NCBI GenBank assembly: GCA_016711205.1
Contig: JADJTM010000002.1
Location: 1,116,001 to 1,180,000, forward strand
Direction: 5' to 3'
From: Micropruina sp.
GTDB lineage: Bacteria > Actinomycetota > Actinomycetes > Propionibacteriales > Propionibacteriaceae
DNA: 64,000 nt
This document shows, piece after piece, positions 42,505 through 52,953 of this stretch. The notes beneath the pieces were generated by a model. That model had not been told where the DNA came from, ran no database searches, and was given only the letters and a program-made list of their open reading frames with translations. A program made the translations under genes and the position numbers. The stretch's first letter is position 1. Each line of letters starts with the position of its first letter.

Positions 42505-43491
42505 TCACACCTTGCGGATGCGCACCCAGTTGACGGCATGGTTCTCGCCCTTGCGCAGGATCGCGGTGGCCCGGCCCCGGGTGGGGCGAATGTTGAGTTC
42601 GAGGTTGGGCCCGTTGATCGTGTCCCAGAAGTTCTCAGCGGTGCGCAACGCCTCGCTCTCGGACATCTTGGCGTAGATGCGAAAGTACGACTTGGGGTCG
42701 CGAAAGGCGGTGGCCCGCAGGGCGAAGAACCGTTCGATGTACCACTGCCTGATGAAGGCGGTGCGGGCGTCCACGTACACGGTGAAGTCGAAGAAGTCGC
42801 TGACCGCCAGGGCAGTGGTGCCGTCCGAGCGGCGCCGGGCCGGCTGCAGCACGTTGAGGCCCTCGATGATCAGAATGTCGGGGTGCTGCAGCACGATGTG
42901 CTCGTCCGGCACGATGTCGTAGACCAGGTGGCTGTAGACCGGGGCGCTGACGTCGCGTTTGCCCGACTTCACGTCGATCACGAACTGCAGCAGCGCCTGC
43001 CGGTCGTAGGACTCGGGAAACCCCTTGCGGTGCGCGATGCCCATGGCATCGAGAACGTCGTTGGGGTACAGAAACCCGTCGCTGGTGACCAGATCGACGG
43101 TGGGACGTTGCGGGCCGCGGGCCAGGAGCTCCTGCAGCAGTCGGGCGGTGGTCGACTTGCCGACCGCGACCGAACCCGCCACGCCGATCACGAACGGCAC
43201 CTGCTTGTCGCTGAGGCCGAGAAAGTCGTGCGAGGTGCGGAACAGCGCGGCGGTGCGCTCCCAGTACAGGTTCAACAGCTGGGTCAGCGGGTGGTAGACC
43301 TGCTGCACCTCGTCCCCGCTGGTCGGGTCGCCCAGACCGCGCAACCGGGCCAGCGTGTCCTCGTCCAGGCTCCAGGGCACGGCGTCGGCGAGATCCGCCC
43401 ACTGCTGGCGGCTGAGCGCCACGTAGGGGCCGTACGGGTCGTCCTCAGGTGCCACGGTGGTGCCGGGTGGCACGAGGGAATGCAGGTCCAT
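42505..43491 (-). CDS. coaA: Pantothenate kinase, type I
   Basis: The 328-residue enzyme phosphorylates pantothenate, the first step of CoA synthesis. The P-loop is GVAGSVAVGKSTTARLLQEL, followed by VDLVTSDGFLYPND and the substrate-contact segment KGFPESYDRQALLQFV. ILIIEGLNVLQPAR and YFRIYAKMSESEALRTAENF are also typical. The ATG at 43491 is chosen because GAGGAG lies three bases upstream; a TTG at 43518 would add nine residues. It is monocistronic and convergent with glmM. Confidence 0.95.
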   Translation of the reverse strand: MDLHSLVPPGTTVAPEDDPYGPYVALSRQQWADLADAVPWSLDEDTLARLRGLGDPTSGDEVQQVYHPLTQLLNLYWERTAALFRTSHDFLGLSDKQVPFVIGVAGSVAVGKSTTARLLQELLARGPQRPTVDLVTSDGFLYPNDVLDAMGIAHRKGFPESYDRQALLQFVIDVKSGKRDVSAPVYSHLVYDIVPDEHIVLQHPDILIIEGLNVLQPARRRSDGTTALAVSDFFDFTVYVDARTAFIRQWYIERFFALRATAFRDPKSYFRIYAKMSESEALRTAENFWDTINGPNLELNIRPTRGRATAILRKGENHAVNWVRIRKV

Positions 43492-43600
43492 GGGCTCCTC
43501 GCTGGGCTGGGCTGGCAACAGTCTGCCGTCCGCGCCCGGCTGAGGCGACCCAACGGGGAACGAGAAGGGGGCCGCGTGTCGGCGGCCTCCGATCAGGGAC

Positions 43601-43936
43601 GCCGGTGAGCAGGATTGGGGGACGGTTCCTGATTCCTGCTCAGGCCTCGATCGGACGCCGGTGAGCAGGATTGGGGGACGGTTCCTGATTCCTGCTCAGG
43701 CCTCGATCGGACGCAGGTGAGCAGGATTGGGGGACGGTTCCTGATTCCTGCTCAGGCCTCGATCGGACGCAGGTGAGCAGGAATGCGGAACCGTCCCCGA
43801 TTCCTGCTCAGGCCTCGATCGGACGCCGGTGAGCAGGAATGCGGAACCGTCCCCGATTCCTGCTCAGGTCTCGATCGGACGCCGGTGAGCAGGAATGCGG
43901 AACCGTCCCCCATTCCCGATCGGTCGCGCATGGGAA
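43601..43936. repeat. Six-unit 56-bp tandem array of invertible-core hairpins
   Basis: Units begin at 43601, 43657, 43713, 43769, 43825 and 43881, each exactly 56 bases. Each has arms TGAGCAGGA/TCCTGCTCA and the same spacer (GGCCTCGATCGGACGC(C/A)GGT type). In units 1-3 the centre reads GGGGGACGGTTCC; in units 4-6 it reads GGAACCGTCCCC. The last unit is truncated on its right and merges into the glmS upstream region, where a partial GGGAACCGTCC follows. Confidence 0.92.
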
Positions 43937-43963
43937 CCGTCCGAGGCGGCGGAGGCGCCACGG

Positions 43964-43969
43964 TAAAGT
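43964..43969 (+). promoter_or_regulatory. -10 box for a leaderless glmS mRNA
   Basis: TAAAGT is followed by seven bases and the glmS ATG. No Shine-Dalgarno sequence is present, so leaderless initiation is likely. Confidence 0.5.
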
Positions 43970-43976
43970 GCCCGCC

Positions 43977-45817
<1,841 letters not shown>

Positions 45818-45821
<4 letters not shown>

Positions 45822-46165
45822 TCGTCGGCATCGGCATCGACGTCTGTCCGGTCGAACGGTTCGCCCGGGCCGCCGGCAACCAGCGGCTGCTGGACCGGCT
45901 GTTCACTCCGGCCGAGCACGACTCGTCGATGAACCGCATGGCCGGACGATTCGCCGCGAAGGAGGCGCTGGCCAAGGCACTCGGCGCTCCCGACGGCATG
46001 GGCTGGCACGACGTCGAGGTGCGCAAGGACTCGCACGGCAAGCCGTACTTCGCCTACACCGGGGCGGTGGCCGACCGTATCGCCCAGTTGGGCATCGCCA
46101 CCGTGCACCTGTCGATCACCCACGACGCGGGCATCGCCGCCGCGGTGGTGGTCTGCGAGGCGTGA
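45818..46165 (+). CDS. acpS: Holo-[acyl-carrier-protein] synthase
   Basis: The 115-residue enzyme transfers 4'-phosphopantetheine from CoA to ACP. It contains the AcpS motifs GIGIDVCPVERFARA, the (F)xxKEALAKALG segment RFAAKEALAKALGAPDGM and the C-terminal LSITHDAGIAAAVVV. GTG start overlaps the glmS stop (GTGA). Its position before the nnr gene is a common actinobacterial order. Confidence 0.95.
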
Positions 46166-46169
46166 GGTC

Positions 46170-47765
46170 ATGAGGTACGGGTACCTGGCCGAAACGATCC
46201 GCGCCGCCGAGGCACCGCTGCTGGCGGCGGCGCCGGGCCTGCTGATGCAGCGGGCCGCGACCGGGCTGGCCTCGGTGCTGCTGCGCGAGTTGCGCACGCT
46301 GCGCGGGGGTGCCTACGGCGCCCGGGTGCTGATCGTGGCCGGCGCCGGCAACAACGGTGGGGACGCGCTGTACGCGGGCGCCCAACTGGCCCGGCGGGGG
46401 GTGCGGGTGCGGGCCTGGCGCACCGGATCGTCCGTGCACGAGGAGGGCTGGGCGGCGTTCCGCCGTGCGGGTGGGGTCGAGGTGGACGCGGTCGGTGCGC
46501 TGGCCGAGCTGGGATCGTCCGACACGGTGGTGGACGGGGTGCTGGGCATCGGCGGACGCGGGGGCCTGCGCGAACCCGTGGCGCTGTTCGCGAGGGCCTG
46601 CGCGGACGCTGGAGTGCCCGTGGTGGCGGTCGACCTGCCCTCGGGGTTGGACGCCGACCGGGGCGAGGCTGAGATCCCGGCGTCCGCCGGGATGACGAGG
46701 GAAATCGTCCCGCCGGATTTGGCTGGCGTCACGGCAGCCTTGGTTCGTCATCCCGGCGAACGCCGGGATCTCGGGGTCTCGACAAGCTCGACCCCCGGTG
46801 TGGGTCATCCCGGCGAACGCCGGGATCTCGGGGTCTCGACAGGCTCGACCAGCGGGGCGTCCCACTTCACCGCGTCACTCACCGTGACGTTCGGCGGGTT
46901 CAAGTTCTGCCACCTGCTCGAACCGGCCGCCTCCGCCTGCGGCCGGGTCGAAGTGATCGACATCGGCCTCGACCTGCCGACACCCGACCTTCGGGCTTGG
47001 GAACCGGTGGACGTCGCCGCGGCCTGGCCCTGGCCCGACGCCACCAGCGACAAGTACTCCCGCGGCGTGGTCGGCATCGACACCGGCTCGGACGGGTACC
47101 CGGGTGCCGCGGTGCTGGGCGTCCTGGGCGCCGTGCACGCCGGCGCCGGCATGGTGCGCTTCCTTGGCGCCGACGGGGCGGTCGACCTGATCCGCGCCGC
47201 GGCACCCAACGTCGTGATCGGCGACGGACGGGTGCAGGCCCGGGTGCTGGGCAGCGGCTGGGGCGAGCGCCCGGACGGGCGCGACCTCGTCCGCAGGGCC
47301 GTGGAGGAGGGCCTGCCCCTGGTGCTGGACGCCGACGCGTTGCGCCAGCTGCCCGACCAACAGCTGGGGGATCGGGTGCTGCTCACCCCGCACGCCGGCG
47401 AGTTGGCCCGGCTGCTCGGTGTCGAGCGGGGCGAGGTGCAGCACGACCCGCTGGGTTCGGTCCGTGCGGCCGCTGCGAGGTTCGGCGCCACCGTGCTGCT
47501 CAAGGGCGCCACCCAGTACGTTTGCGGGCCCGCTGGGGACATCTCGATCGCCGTGACCGGCCCGGCGTGGACGGCGCAGGCGGGTTCGGGTGACGTGCTG
47601 GCCGGGGTGTGCGGCGCGCTGCTGGCGGCCGGTCTGCCGCCGGCCCGGGCGGCGCTTGCGGCGGCGTCCATTCAGGCGCTGGCAGCGGCGAACAGCCCCG
47701 GACCCCACCCGCCGCAGCACGTCGCCAGAGCACTTGCGCCGGTGATAGCGTCCCTGCGCACTTAG
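46170..47765 (+). CDS. nnr: Bifunctional NAD(P)H-hydrate epimerase / ADP-dependent dehydratase with repeat insertion
   Basis: The 531-residue enzyme repairs hydrated NAD(P)H. The epimerase half (1 to about 270) has RVLIVAGAGNNGGDALYAGA and VAVDLPSGLDADRG. The dehydratase half has GSGWGERPDGRDLV, LVLDADALRQL, LLTPHAGELARLLG and AQAGSGDVLAGVCGALLAAG. Residues about 168-230 are not part of the family: they translate three palindromic repeat elements in frame, including the 19-residue repeat RHPGERRDLGVSTSSTPGV. The insertion sits in a surface loop between SGLDADRGE and TASLTVTFGG, so the protein may still fold. Confidence 0.92.
   Translation: MRYGYLAETIRAAEAPLLAAAPGLLMQRAATGLASVLLRELRTLRGGAYGARVLIVAGAGNNGGDALYAGAQLARRGVRVRAWRTGSSVHEEGWAAFRRAGGVEVDAVGALAELGSSDTVVDGVLGIGGRGGLREPVALFARACADAGVPVVAVDLPSGLDADRGEAEIPASAGMTREIVPPDLAGVTAALVRHPGERRDLGVSTSSTPGVGHPGERRDLGVSTGSTSGASHFTASLTVTFGGFKFCHLLEPAASACGRVEVIDIGLDLPTPDLRAWEPVDVAAAWPWPDATSDKYSRGVVGIDTGSDGYPGAAVLGVLGAVHAGAGMVRFLGADGAVDLIRAAAPNVVIGDGRVQARVLGSGWGERPDGRDLVRRAVEEGLPLVLDADALRQLPDQQLGDRVLLTPHAGELARLLGVERGEVQHDPLGSVRAAAARFGATVLLKGATQYVCGPAGDISIAVTGPAWTAQAGSGDVLAGVCGALLAAGLPPARAALAAASIQALAAANSPGPHPPQHVARALAPVIASLRT
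46671..46850. repeat. Three GATCCCGGCG/CGCCGGGATGAC elements inside nnr
   Basis: Element 1 is 46671-46699 (ATCCCGGCG/CGCCGGGAT hairpin). Elements 2 (46746-46793) and 3 (46804-46850) are direct near-identical copies at a 57-base period, each TCATCCCGGCGAACGCCGGG followed by ATCTCGGGGTCTCGACA(A/G)GCT. 57 is a multiple of three, keeping the reading frame. Related copies lie at 58814-58905 and 1700-1727. Confidence 0.9.
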
Positions 47766-48098
47766 CCCGGATCCACCGATCTGTGCCTACTGCGCGGCCC
47801 CATCCGGGCGTCCTGGCTGCGCCGGCCACGCTCAACAGACGACCCGGTATGCCCTCGCGCGGACCGGCTGCCCAGCCCACCGGCCTGGTGCCGCTCGCTA
47901 CGGCGCCCATCGGTGGCTCCGGGCTGAGCGCCGCTCAAGCTTCGAGGGTCCGAACAAATCCGCCTTGACTCTCTGCGGCCTGTTGGTGGCTATCGATGAT
48001 TTGTCCGGTCTAGTGTTCAACACAGAGTTGCTCGGGGCCGGGGGGCCGTCCACCGGTGGGCGTATCACACGACTCCGAGCGCGACCCAGAGGAGTCAT
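47766..48098 (+). promoter_or_regulatory. Upstream region of the mannitol operon
   Basis: This 333-base stretch has no gene. TAGTGT at 48011-48016 is a TANNNT -10 candidate, and TTGACT at 47965-47970 a -35-like hexamer too far upstream for it. An A/T-richer patch (GATGATTTGTCCGGTCTAGTGTTCAAC region) could hold an operator. GAGGAG precedes the mtlA start. Confidence 0.4.
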
Positions 48099-50243
48099 AT
48101 GAGCACCACCACTGCGGCGTCGAAGTCCTCGGCCCGCATTCACGTTCAAAAGTTCGGCACATTCCTCTCTGGAATGATCATGCCGAACATCCCCGCGCTG
48201 ATCGCGTGGGGCATTCTCACCATGTTCTTCATTCCGGACGGTTTCACGCCGAACGAGAGCATCGTCACCATCGTCGGCCCGATGATCCACTACCTGCTGC
48301 CGATCATCATCGCCTACACCGGCGGCCACATGGTGTACGGCCTTCGTGGTGCGGTCGTGGCTGCCATCGGCGTCATCGGCGCGATCGCCGGTTCGGACTA
48401 CCTGATCGCGCAAGAGAACGACAGGCTGCTCGAGGTGTGGCTGGCCGCCGGCAACGCCGAGGACAAGTTCTCCGAGCTCGGTCAGGTGCACATGTTCATC
48501 GGCGCCATGATCATGGCCCCGCTGGCCGCCTACTCGATGCGCTGGCTCGACCAGTTGTGGGAGAACAAGATCAAGGCCGGGCTCGAAATGCTGGTCAACA
48601 TGTTCTCGGCCGGCATCTGGGGCTTCGTGCTGATGATGATCGGCTTCTTCCCGGTCGCGTGGCTGGTCAACGGCGTCATGTCAGTTTTGAGTTCCGCCGT
48701 CAACTGGCTGGTCGCGAACAACCTGCTGCCGCTCACCAGCATCGTGATCGAACCCGCCAAGGTGCTGTTCCTGAACAACGCGATCAACCACGGCGTGCTG
48801 ACCCCGCTCGGCCTGGCCCAGTCCGCCGATCCGTTGTACAACAACCGCTCGATCCTGTTCCTGCTCGAAGCCAACCCCGGCCCCGGTCTCGGCCTGCTGC
48901 TGGCCTTCGCCGTGTTCGGCATCGGTGCGGCCAAGGCATCCGCTCCGGGTGCCGCCTTCATCCAGTTCGTCGGTGGCATCCACGAGGTCTACTTCCCCTA
49001 CGCACTGATGAAGCCCGCCCTGATCCTCGCGCTGATCGGTGGCGGTATGACCGGTGTCACCACCAACATGCTGCTGGGCGGTGCACTACGCGCGCCCGCT
49101 GCGCCGGGCAGCATCCTGGCCGTCCTGGCACAGACCGCACCGGGGGCCTATGTCGCCGTCATCTTGTCGGTGCTGCTGGCGGCGACCGTCACGTTCCTGA
49201 TCGCCATGGTCATCCTGCGTTCCTCACGCCAGGCCGATCTCGAGGCCGAGGCCCTCGGTGAGGACAGCTTCAGCAGCGCGGTCAGCCAGACCGAGGCCAA
49301 CAAGGGCAAGTCGTCCGACGCGCTCACCGGCCTGCTCGGCGGTGGCGCCGCCGCAATGCCGTCCGGCCAGGTCAAGGCGATCGTGTTCGCCTGTGACGCG
49401 GGCATGGGTTCGTCCGCCATGGGCGCCTCGGTGCTGCGCAAGAAGATCCAGGCCGCCGGCTTCCCCGAGGTGACCGTGGTCAACAAGTCGATCGCCAGCC
49501 TCTCCGACACCTATGACGTGGTGGTCTCGCACGAGGATCTGATGGGCCGAGCCTCGCAGCGCACCCCGTCCGCGGTGCACGTCGCGGTGGACAACTTCAT
49601 GTCGTCGCCCCGCTACGACGAAGTGGTCGAAATGGTGCGGCGGGTCAACAGCAGTGGCTCGGACGGATCCGCGGCGGCTCCGGCTGCCGACCCCGTTCCG
49701 GTGGCGGCCGGTGGTGCGGCCGCGGCTGTCGCCACCACCGCGGCTGCGGCACCGAAACAGGCCGTTGCTGCTGCTACAGCGAGCGCCGATCCGGTCGCCG
49801 ACGAGGCGTCCGACTCGGTGTTGCAGCTGAACTCGATCGTGCTCGAGGGCTCGGCGACGGATCGCAACGGCGCCATCACCGAGGCCGGCGACCTGCTGGT
49901 GGCTTCGGGCAACGTCGACGCGGCCTATGTCGATTCGATGCACGAGCGCGAAAAGTCGGTCAGCACCTACATGGGCAACCTGCTGGCGATCCCGCACGGC
50001 ACCAACGAGGCCAAGTCGCTGATCTCGAGCTCGTCCATCTCGGTGGTTCGCTACCCGGGCGGCATCGACTGGAACGGCAACCCGGTCAAGTTCGTGATCG
50101 GCATCGCCGGCGCGGGCAACGACCACCTGGAGCTGCTGGGCAAGATCGCGGAGGTGTTCCTGGACGAGTCCAAGATCGCCGAACTCGAGGCGGCCACGAG
50201 CCCGCAGCAGATCCGGGACGCCTTCGGAAAGGTCAACGGCTGA
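48099..50243 (+). CDS. mtlA: PTS mannitol transporter subunit IICBA
   Basis: The 714-residue permease imports and phosphorylates mannitol. The IIC membrane domain (about 1-370) starts VQKFGTFLSGMIMPNIPALI and includes NNAINHGVLTPLG and GGIHEVYFPYALMKP, the substrate-site G-G-I-H-E motif. The IIB domain has the phospho-Cys432 in FACDAGMGSSAMG. An Ala-rich linker follows, then the IIA domain with phospho-His633 in LLAIPHGTNEAK. All three domains are intact, so only EI and HPr are needed from elsewhere. mtlD follows one base after the stop. Confidence 0.96.
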   Translation: MSTTTAASKSSARIHVQKFGTFLSGMIMPNIPALIAWGILTMFFIPDGFTPNESIVTIVGPMIHYLLPIIIAYTGGHMVYGLRGAVVAAIGVIGAIAGSDYLIAQENDRLLEVWLAAGNAEDKFSELGQVHMFIGAMIMAPLAAYSMRWLDQLWENKIKAGLEMLVNMFSAGIWGFVLMMIGFFPVAWLVNGVMSVLSSAVNWLVANNLLPLTSIVIEPAKVLFLNNAINHGVLTPLGLAQSADPLYNNRSILFLLEANPGPGLGLLLAFAVFGIGAAKASAPGAAFIQFVGGIHEVYFPYALMKPALILALIGGGMTGVTTNMLLGGALRAPAAPGSILAVLAQTAPGAYVAVILSVLLAATVTFLIAMVILRSSRQADLEAEALGEDSFSSAVSQTEANKGKSSDALTGLLGGGAAAMPSGQVKAIVFACDAGMGSSAMGASVLRKKIQAAGFPEVTVVNKSIASLSDTYDVVVSHEDLMGRASQRTPSAVHVAVDNFMSSPRYDEVVEMVRRVNSSGSDGSAAAPAADPVPVAAGGAAAAVATTAAAAPKQAVAAATASADPVADEASDSVLQLNSIVLEGSATDRNGAITEAGDLLVASGNVDAAYVDSMHEREKSVSTYMGNLLAIPHGTNEAKSLISSSSISVVRYPGGIDWNGNPVKFVIGIAGAGNDHLELLGKIAEVFLDESKIAELEAATSPQQIRDAFGKVNG

Positions 50244-50244
50244 T

Positions 50245-51384
50245 ATGAAAGCGGTCCACTTCGGCGCGGGCAACATCGGACGAGGGTTCGTCGGTCTGCT
50301 GCTGAGCAACGCCGGCTACGAACTGGTGTTCGCAGACGTTGCCGATGCGCTCATCGACGCACTGGCGAACTCGGACTCGTACTCCGTGCACGAAGTGGGT
50401 GATGACCCGCGCACCACCGAGGTGCGCGGGTACTCCGCCCTCAACTCGGCCAAGCAGGCCGACGAGCTGACGGCCGCGATCGCGTCCGCCGACATCGTCA
50501 CGACGGCGGTCGGGGCGCACATTCTCAAGTTCGTGGCGCCGGCCATCGCGGCCGGCATCGCGGCCCGTCCGGCCGGTGCGCCGAAGGTGGCGGTGATGGC
50601 GTGTGAGAACGCGATCAACGGCACCGACATTCTGCGCGGCGAGGTCGAGTCGGCCTACGCGGGCGACGACCTGGCTGAGCGGGCGTTGTTCGCCAACACC
50701 GCGGTCGACCGCATCGTGCCGGCGCAGGCCCCCGACGCGGGGCTCGACGTCACGGTCGAGAACTACTTCGAGTGGGCGATCGAAACGCCGCCGTTCCAGG
50801 GCGACGTGCCGACGATTCCCGGGGTCACCTGGGTCGACGACCTCGAGCCCTACATCGAACGCAAGCTGTTCACGGTGAACACCGGCCACGCCACCGCGGC
50901 CTGGTTCGGCTACGCCGCGGGCATCGAGAAGATCTCGGACGCCCTCGCGGATGCGTCCGTTGCCGCCAAGGTGGCGGACGCACTGGCCGACACCAAGTCG
51001 CTGATCGTCACCAAGCACGGGGTGGACGATGCGGTGCAGACCGCGTACGTGTCGAAGATTCTTCGACGCTTCGCGAACCCGAATCTGCCCGACACCACCC
51101 TGCGGGTCGGCCGCGGCCCGCTGCGCAAGCTCAGTCGGCACGACCGGTTCATCTCGCCGGCCGCGCAGCTGGCCGAACGCGGTCTGCCGGCCAACGGCCT
51201 GCTGGCCGCGATCGGCGCCGGGTTGGCCTTCGACTCAGCCGACGACCCCGAGGCCGTGGAGTTGCAGCGGCTGCTGGCCGAGTTGTCGTCCGAGCAGGCG
51301 GTGACGCAGATCACCGGGCTGGAGGCCGATCACCCGCTGTACGCAGCCGTGCTGCAGGTCTTCCAGGCTCATCAGCAGGGCTGA
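50245..51384 (+). CDS. mtlD: Mannitol-1-phosphate 5-dehydrogenase
   Basis: The 379-residue enzyme oxidises mannitol-1-phosphate to fructose-6-phosphate with NAD+, delivering mannitol carbon to glycolysis. It begins MKAVHFGAGNIGRGFVGLLL (Rossmann fold). The catalytic segment KLFTVNTGHATAAWFGYAAG contains the polyol dehydrogenase K-x5-7-N-x2-H pattern. The end LYAAVLQVFQAHQQG is complete. It is the second and last gene of the mannitol operon; no mtlR-type regulator is adjacent. Confidence 0.95.
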   Translation: MKAVHFGAGNIGRGFVGLLLSNAGYELVFADVADALIDALANSDSYSVHEVGDDPRTTEVRGYSALNSAKQADELTAAIASADIVTTAVGAHILKFVAPAIAAGIAARPAGAPKVAVMACENAINGTDILRGEVESAYAGDDLAERALFANTAVDRIVPAQAPDAGLDVTVENYFEWAIETPPFQGDVPTIPGVTWVDDLEPYIERKLFTVNTGHATAAWFGYAAGIEKISDALADASVAAKVADALADTKSLIVTKHGVDDAVQTAYVSKILRRFANPNLPDTTLRVGRGPLRKLSRHDRFISPAAQLAERGLPANGLLAAIGAGLAFDSADDPEAVELQRLLAELSSEQAVTQITGLEADHPLYAAVLQVFQAHQQG

Positions 51385-51403
51385 GGCTCGCGAGTTCACG
51401 TTG

Positions 51404-51434
51404 CGGCGCCCCGGGGGAAACCCCCGGGGCGCCG
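51404..51434 (+). terminator. Terminator of the mannitol operon
   Basis: CGGCGCCCCGGGGG and CCCCCGGGGCGCCG form a perfect 14-bp stem with loop AAA, 20 bases after the mtlD stop; TTGTGTGG follows. Confidence 0.88.
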
Positions 51435-51465
51435 TTGTGTGGTCGGGCGTCCTGACGAGCGGGAG

Positions 51466-51961
51466 TGAGCAGGAATCGGGGACGGTTCCTAGTTCCTGCT
51501 CAGCCTTCACGCTGCCGGGTTCCGCCGGGATCGGGGCAGGTGAGCGGGAATCGGGGACGGTTCCGACTTCCTGCTCAGCCTTCACGCTGCCGGTGTTCCG
51601 CCGGGATCGGGGCAGGTGAGCAGGAATGCGGAACCGTCCCCTATTCCTGCTCAGGGCGGTCACGGCTGCCGGTTCTCGCCGGGATCGAGGCAGGTGAGCA
51701 GGAATCGGGGACGGTTCCTACTTCCTGCTCAGCCTTCACGCTGCCGGGTTTCGCCGGGATCGGGGCAGGTGAGCGGGAATGGGGGACGGTTCCTACTTCC
51801 TGCTCAGGGCGGTCACGGCTGCCGGTTCTCGCCGGGATCGGGGCAGGTGAGCAGGAATGCGGAACCGTCCCCTATTCCTGCTCAGGGCGGTCACGGCTGC
51901 CGGTTCTCGCCGGGATCGAGGCAGGTGAGCAGGAATGCGGAACCGTCCCCCATTCCTGCTC
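51466..51961. repeat. Seven-unit hairpin array with two spacer types
   Basis: Hairpins TGAGC(A/G)GGAA...TTCCTGCTCA start at 51466, 51541, 51617, 51695, 51770, 51848 and 51926 (periods 75-78). Between them lie spacer A (GCCTTCACGCTGCCGG type) after units 1, 2 and 4, and spacer B (GGCGGTCACGGCTGCCGG type) after units 3, 5 and 6. The centre reads GGGGACGGTTCC in units 1, 2, 4 and 5 and GGAACCGTCCCC in units 3, 6 and 7. The array fills the space between mtlD and the tsaE promoter. Confidence 0.92.
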
Positions 51962-51971
51962 AGGGCCGGGT

Positions 51972-52001
51972 TTCGACGCCCTCTGCGCGCCGGACTAGAC
52001 T
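51972..52001 (+). promoter_or_regulatory. Putative promoter of the tsaE operon
   Basis: TTCGAC (51972-51977) and TAGACT (51996-52001) with an 18-base spacer lie just beyond the hairpin array. Transcription would begin near 52008; GGAGG precedes the ATG at 52039. Confidence 0.55.
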
Positions 52002-52038
52002 CGGACGGCTCCCAACGACGCCTTCTGGAGGTTCCCGC

Positions 52039-52953
52039 ATGTCCGCCCCGTCCGCACCGGCGTTCGACGTCATCGCCGAGGCCGGCCTGCCCGGGGGTGG
52101 CACGCTGCGCATTCTTCGAGTGGACGTGGCTCGCGCGGCCGGCCTGATCACCGGCCTGGACGACACCCCCGAGCCCCACTCGCCGGTACGAGGTGCCGCC
52201 GGCCTCGGCATGCTGGCCGAGGTGGACGGTGCCCCTGCCGCTGCCCTGCTGGTGACCCTGCAAGATTCCGAGGCCACCCTCGTCCGCATTGCCGTGCGTC
52301 CGGAGCAGCGGGGAACAGGCATCGCCGCGACGCTCGTCCAGACCACGATCGACCTGCTCGCCGCCCACGGCGTCCGCACGCTCCAACTGGACGCCACCGA
52401 CGCCCCCGGCTGGGCGCCGGCCTGGCTGCATCGCCACGGGTTCACCCCGGTCGCCGGCGACGGCCGATGGCAACTCGCCCCGCCGACCCTGATCGAGGCG
52501 CCGACGGCCGAGGCGATGCGCGACCTCGGCCGACGGCTCGCGGCCCTGCTCGAACCCGGCGACGTGCTCATCGCGACCGGCGACCTGGGCGCCGGCAAGA
52601 CCACCCTGACCCAGGGCATCGGCGCCGGCCTGTCGGTCAGCGGGCCGGTGATCTCGCCCACCTTCGTGCTCTCGCGTGTGCACCCGAGCACGATCGGCGG
52701 ACCCGCCCTCGTGCACGTGGACGCCTACCGCCTCGGCAGCTTCGACGAACTCGAAGACCTCGACCTGGAGGCGTCCCTGGCCGATTCGGTCACCCTGGTC
52801 GAGTGGGGCGGCGGCATCGCCGAGGGGCTCGCCGACGATCGCCTCGAGATCGACATTCGCCGGGGCCTCGACCCCGACGACGACACCCGGCTGGTCTTCC
52901 TCTCCGGACGCGGCCCGCGCTGGGCCGCCGCAGCACTGGAGTCGCTGCGATGA
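52039..52953 (+). CDS. tsaE: GNAT acetyltransferase-TsaE fusion (t6A synthesis ATPase)
   Basis: The 304-residue protein fuses two domains. Residues 1 to about 150 are a GNAT fold (VRIAVRPEQRGTGIAATLVQ with the acetyl-CoA loop R-G-T-G-I-A). Residues about 155-304 are TsaE, with P-loop GDLGAGKTTLTQGIG (about 180-194), SPTFVLSRVHP and VEWGGGIAEGL. TsaE drives threonylcarbamoyl-adenosine (t6A37) formation with TsaB and TsaD, both next in the operon. The GNAT substrate is unknown. The long frame upstream of 52039 is only repeat DNA. Confidence 0.9.
   Translation: MSAPSAPAFDVIAEAGLPGGGTLRILRVDVARAAGLITGLDDTPEPHSPVRGAAGLGMLAEVDGAPAAALLVTLQDSEATLVRIAVRPEQRGTGIAATLVQTTIDLLAAHGVRTLQLDATDAPGWAPAWLHRHGFTPVAGDGRWQLAPPTLIEAPTAEAMRDLGRRLAALLEPGDVLIATGDLGAGKTTLTQGIGAGLSVSGPVISPTFVLSRVHPSTIGGPALVHVDAYRLGSFDELEDLDLEASLADSVTLVEWGGGIAEGLADDRLEIDIRRGLDPDDDTRLVFLSGRGPRWAAAALESLR

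Noticed and set aside
43601..43936. CRISPR array
   Set aside because: Units are identical throughout, with no variable spacers and no cas genes; it is a tandem hairpin array.
51616..52038. N-terminal extension of the tsaE open frame (repeated RNAEPSPIPAQGGHG-type peptide)
   Set aside because: It is translated repeat-array DNA upstream of the promoter and GGAGG site used by tsaE.
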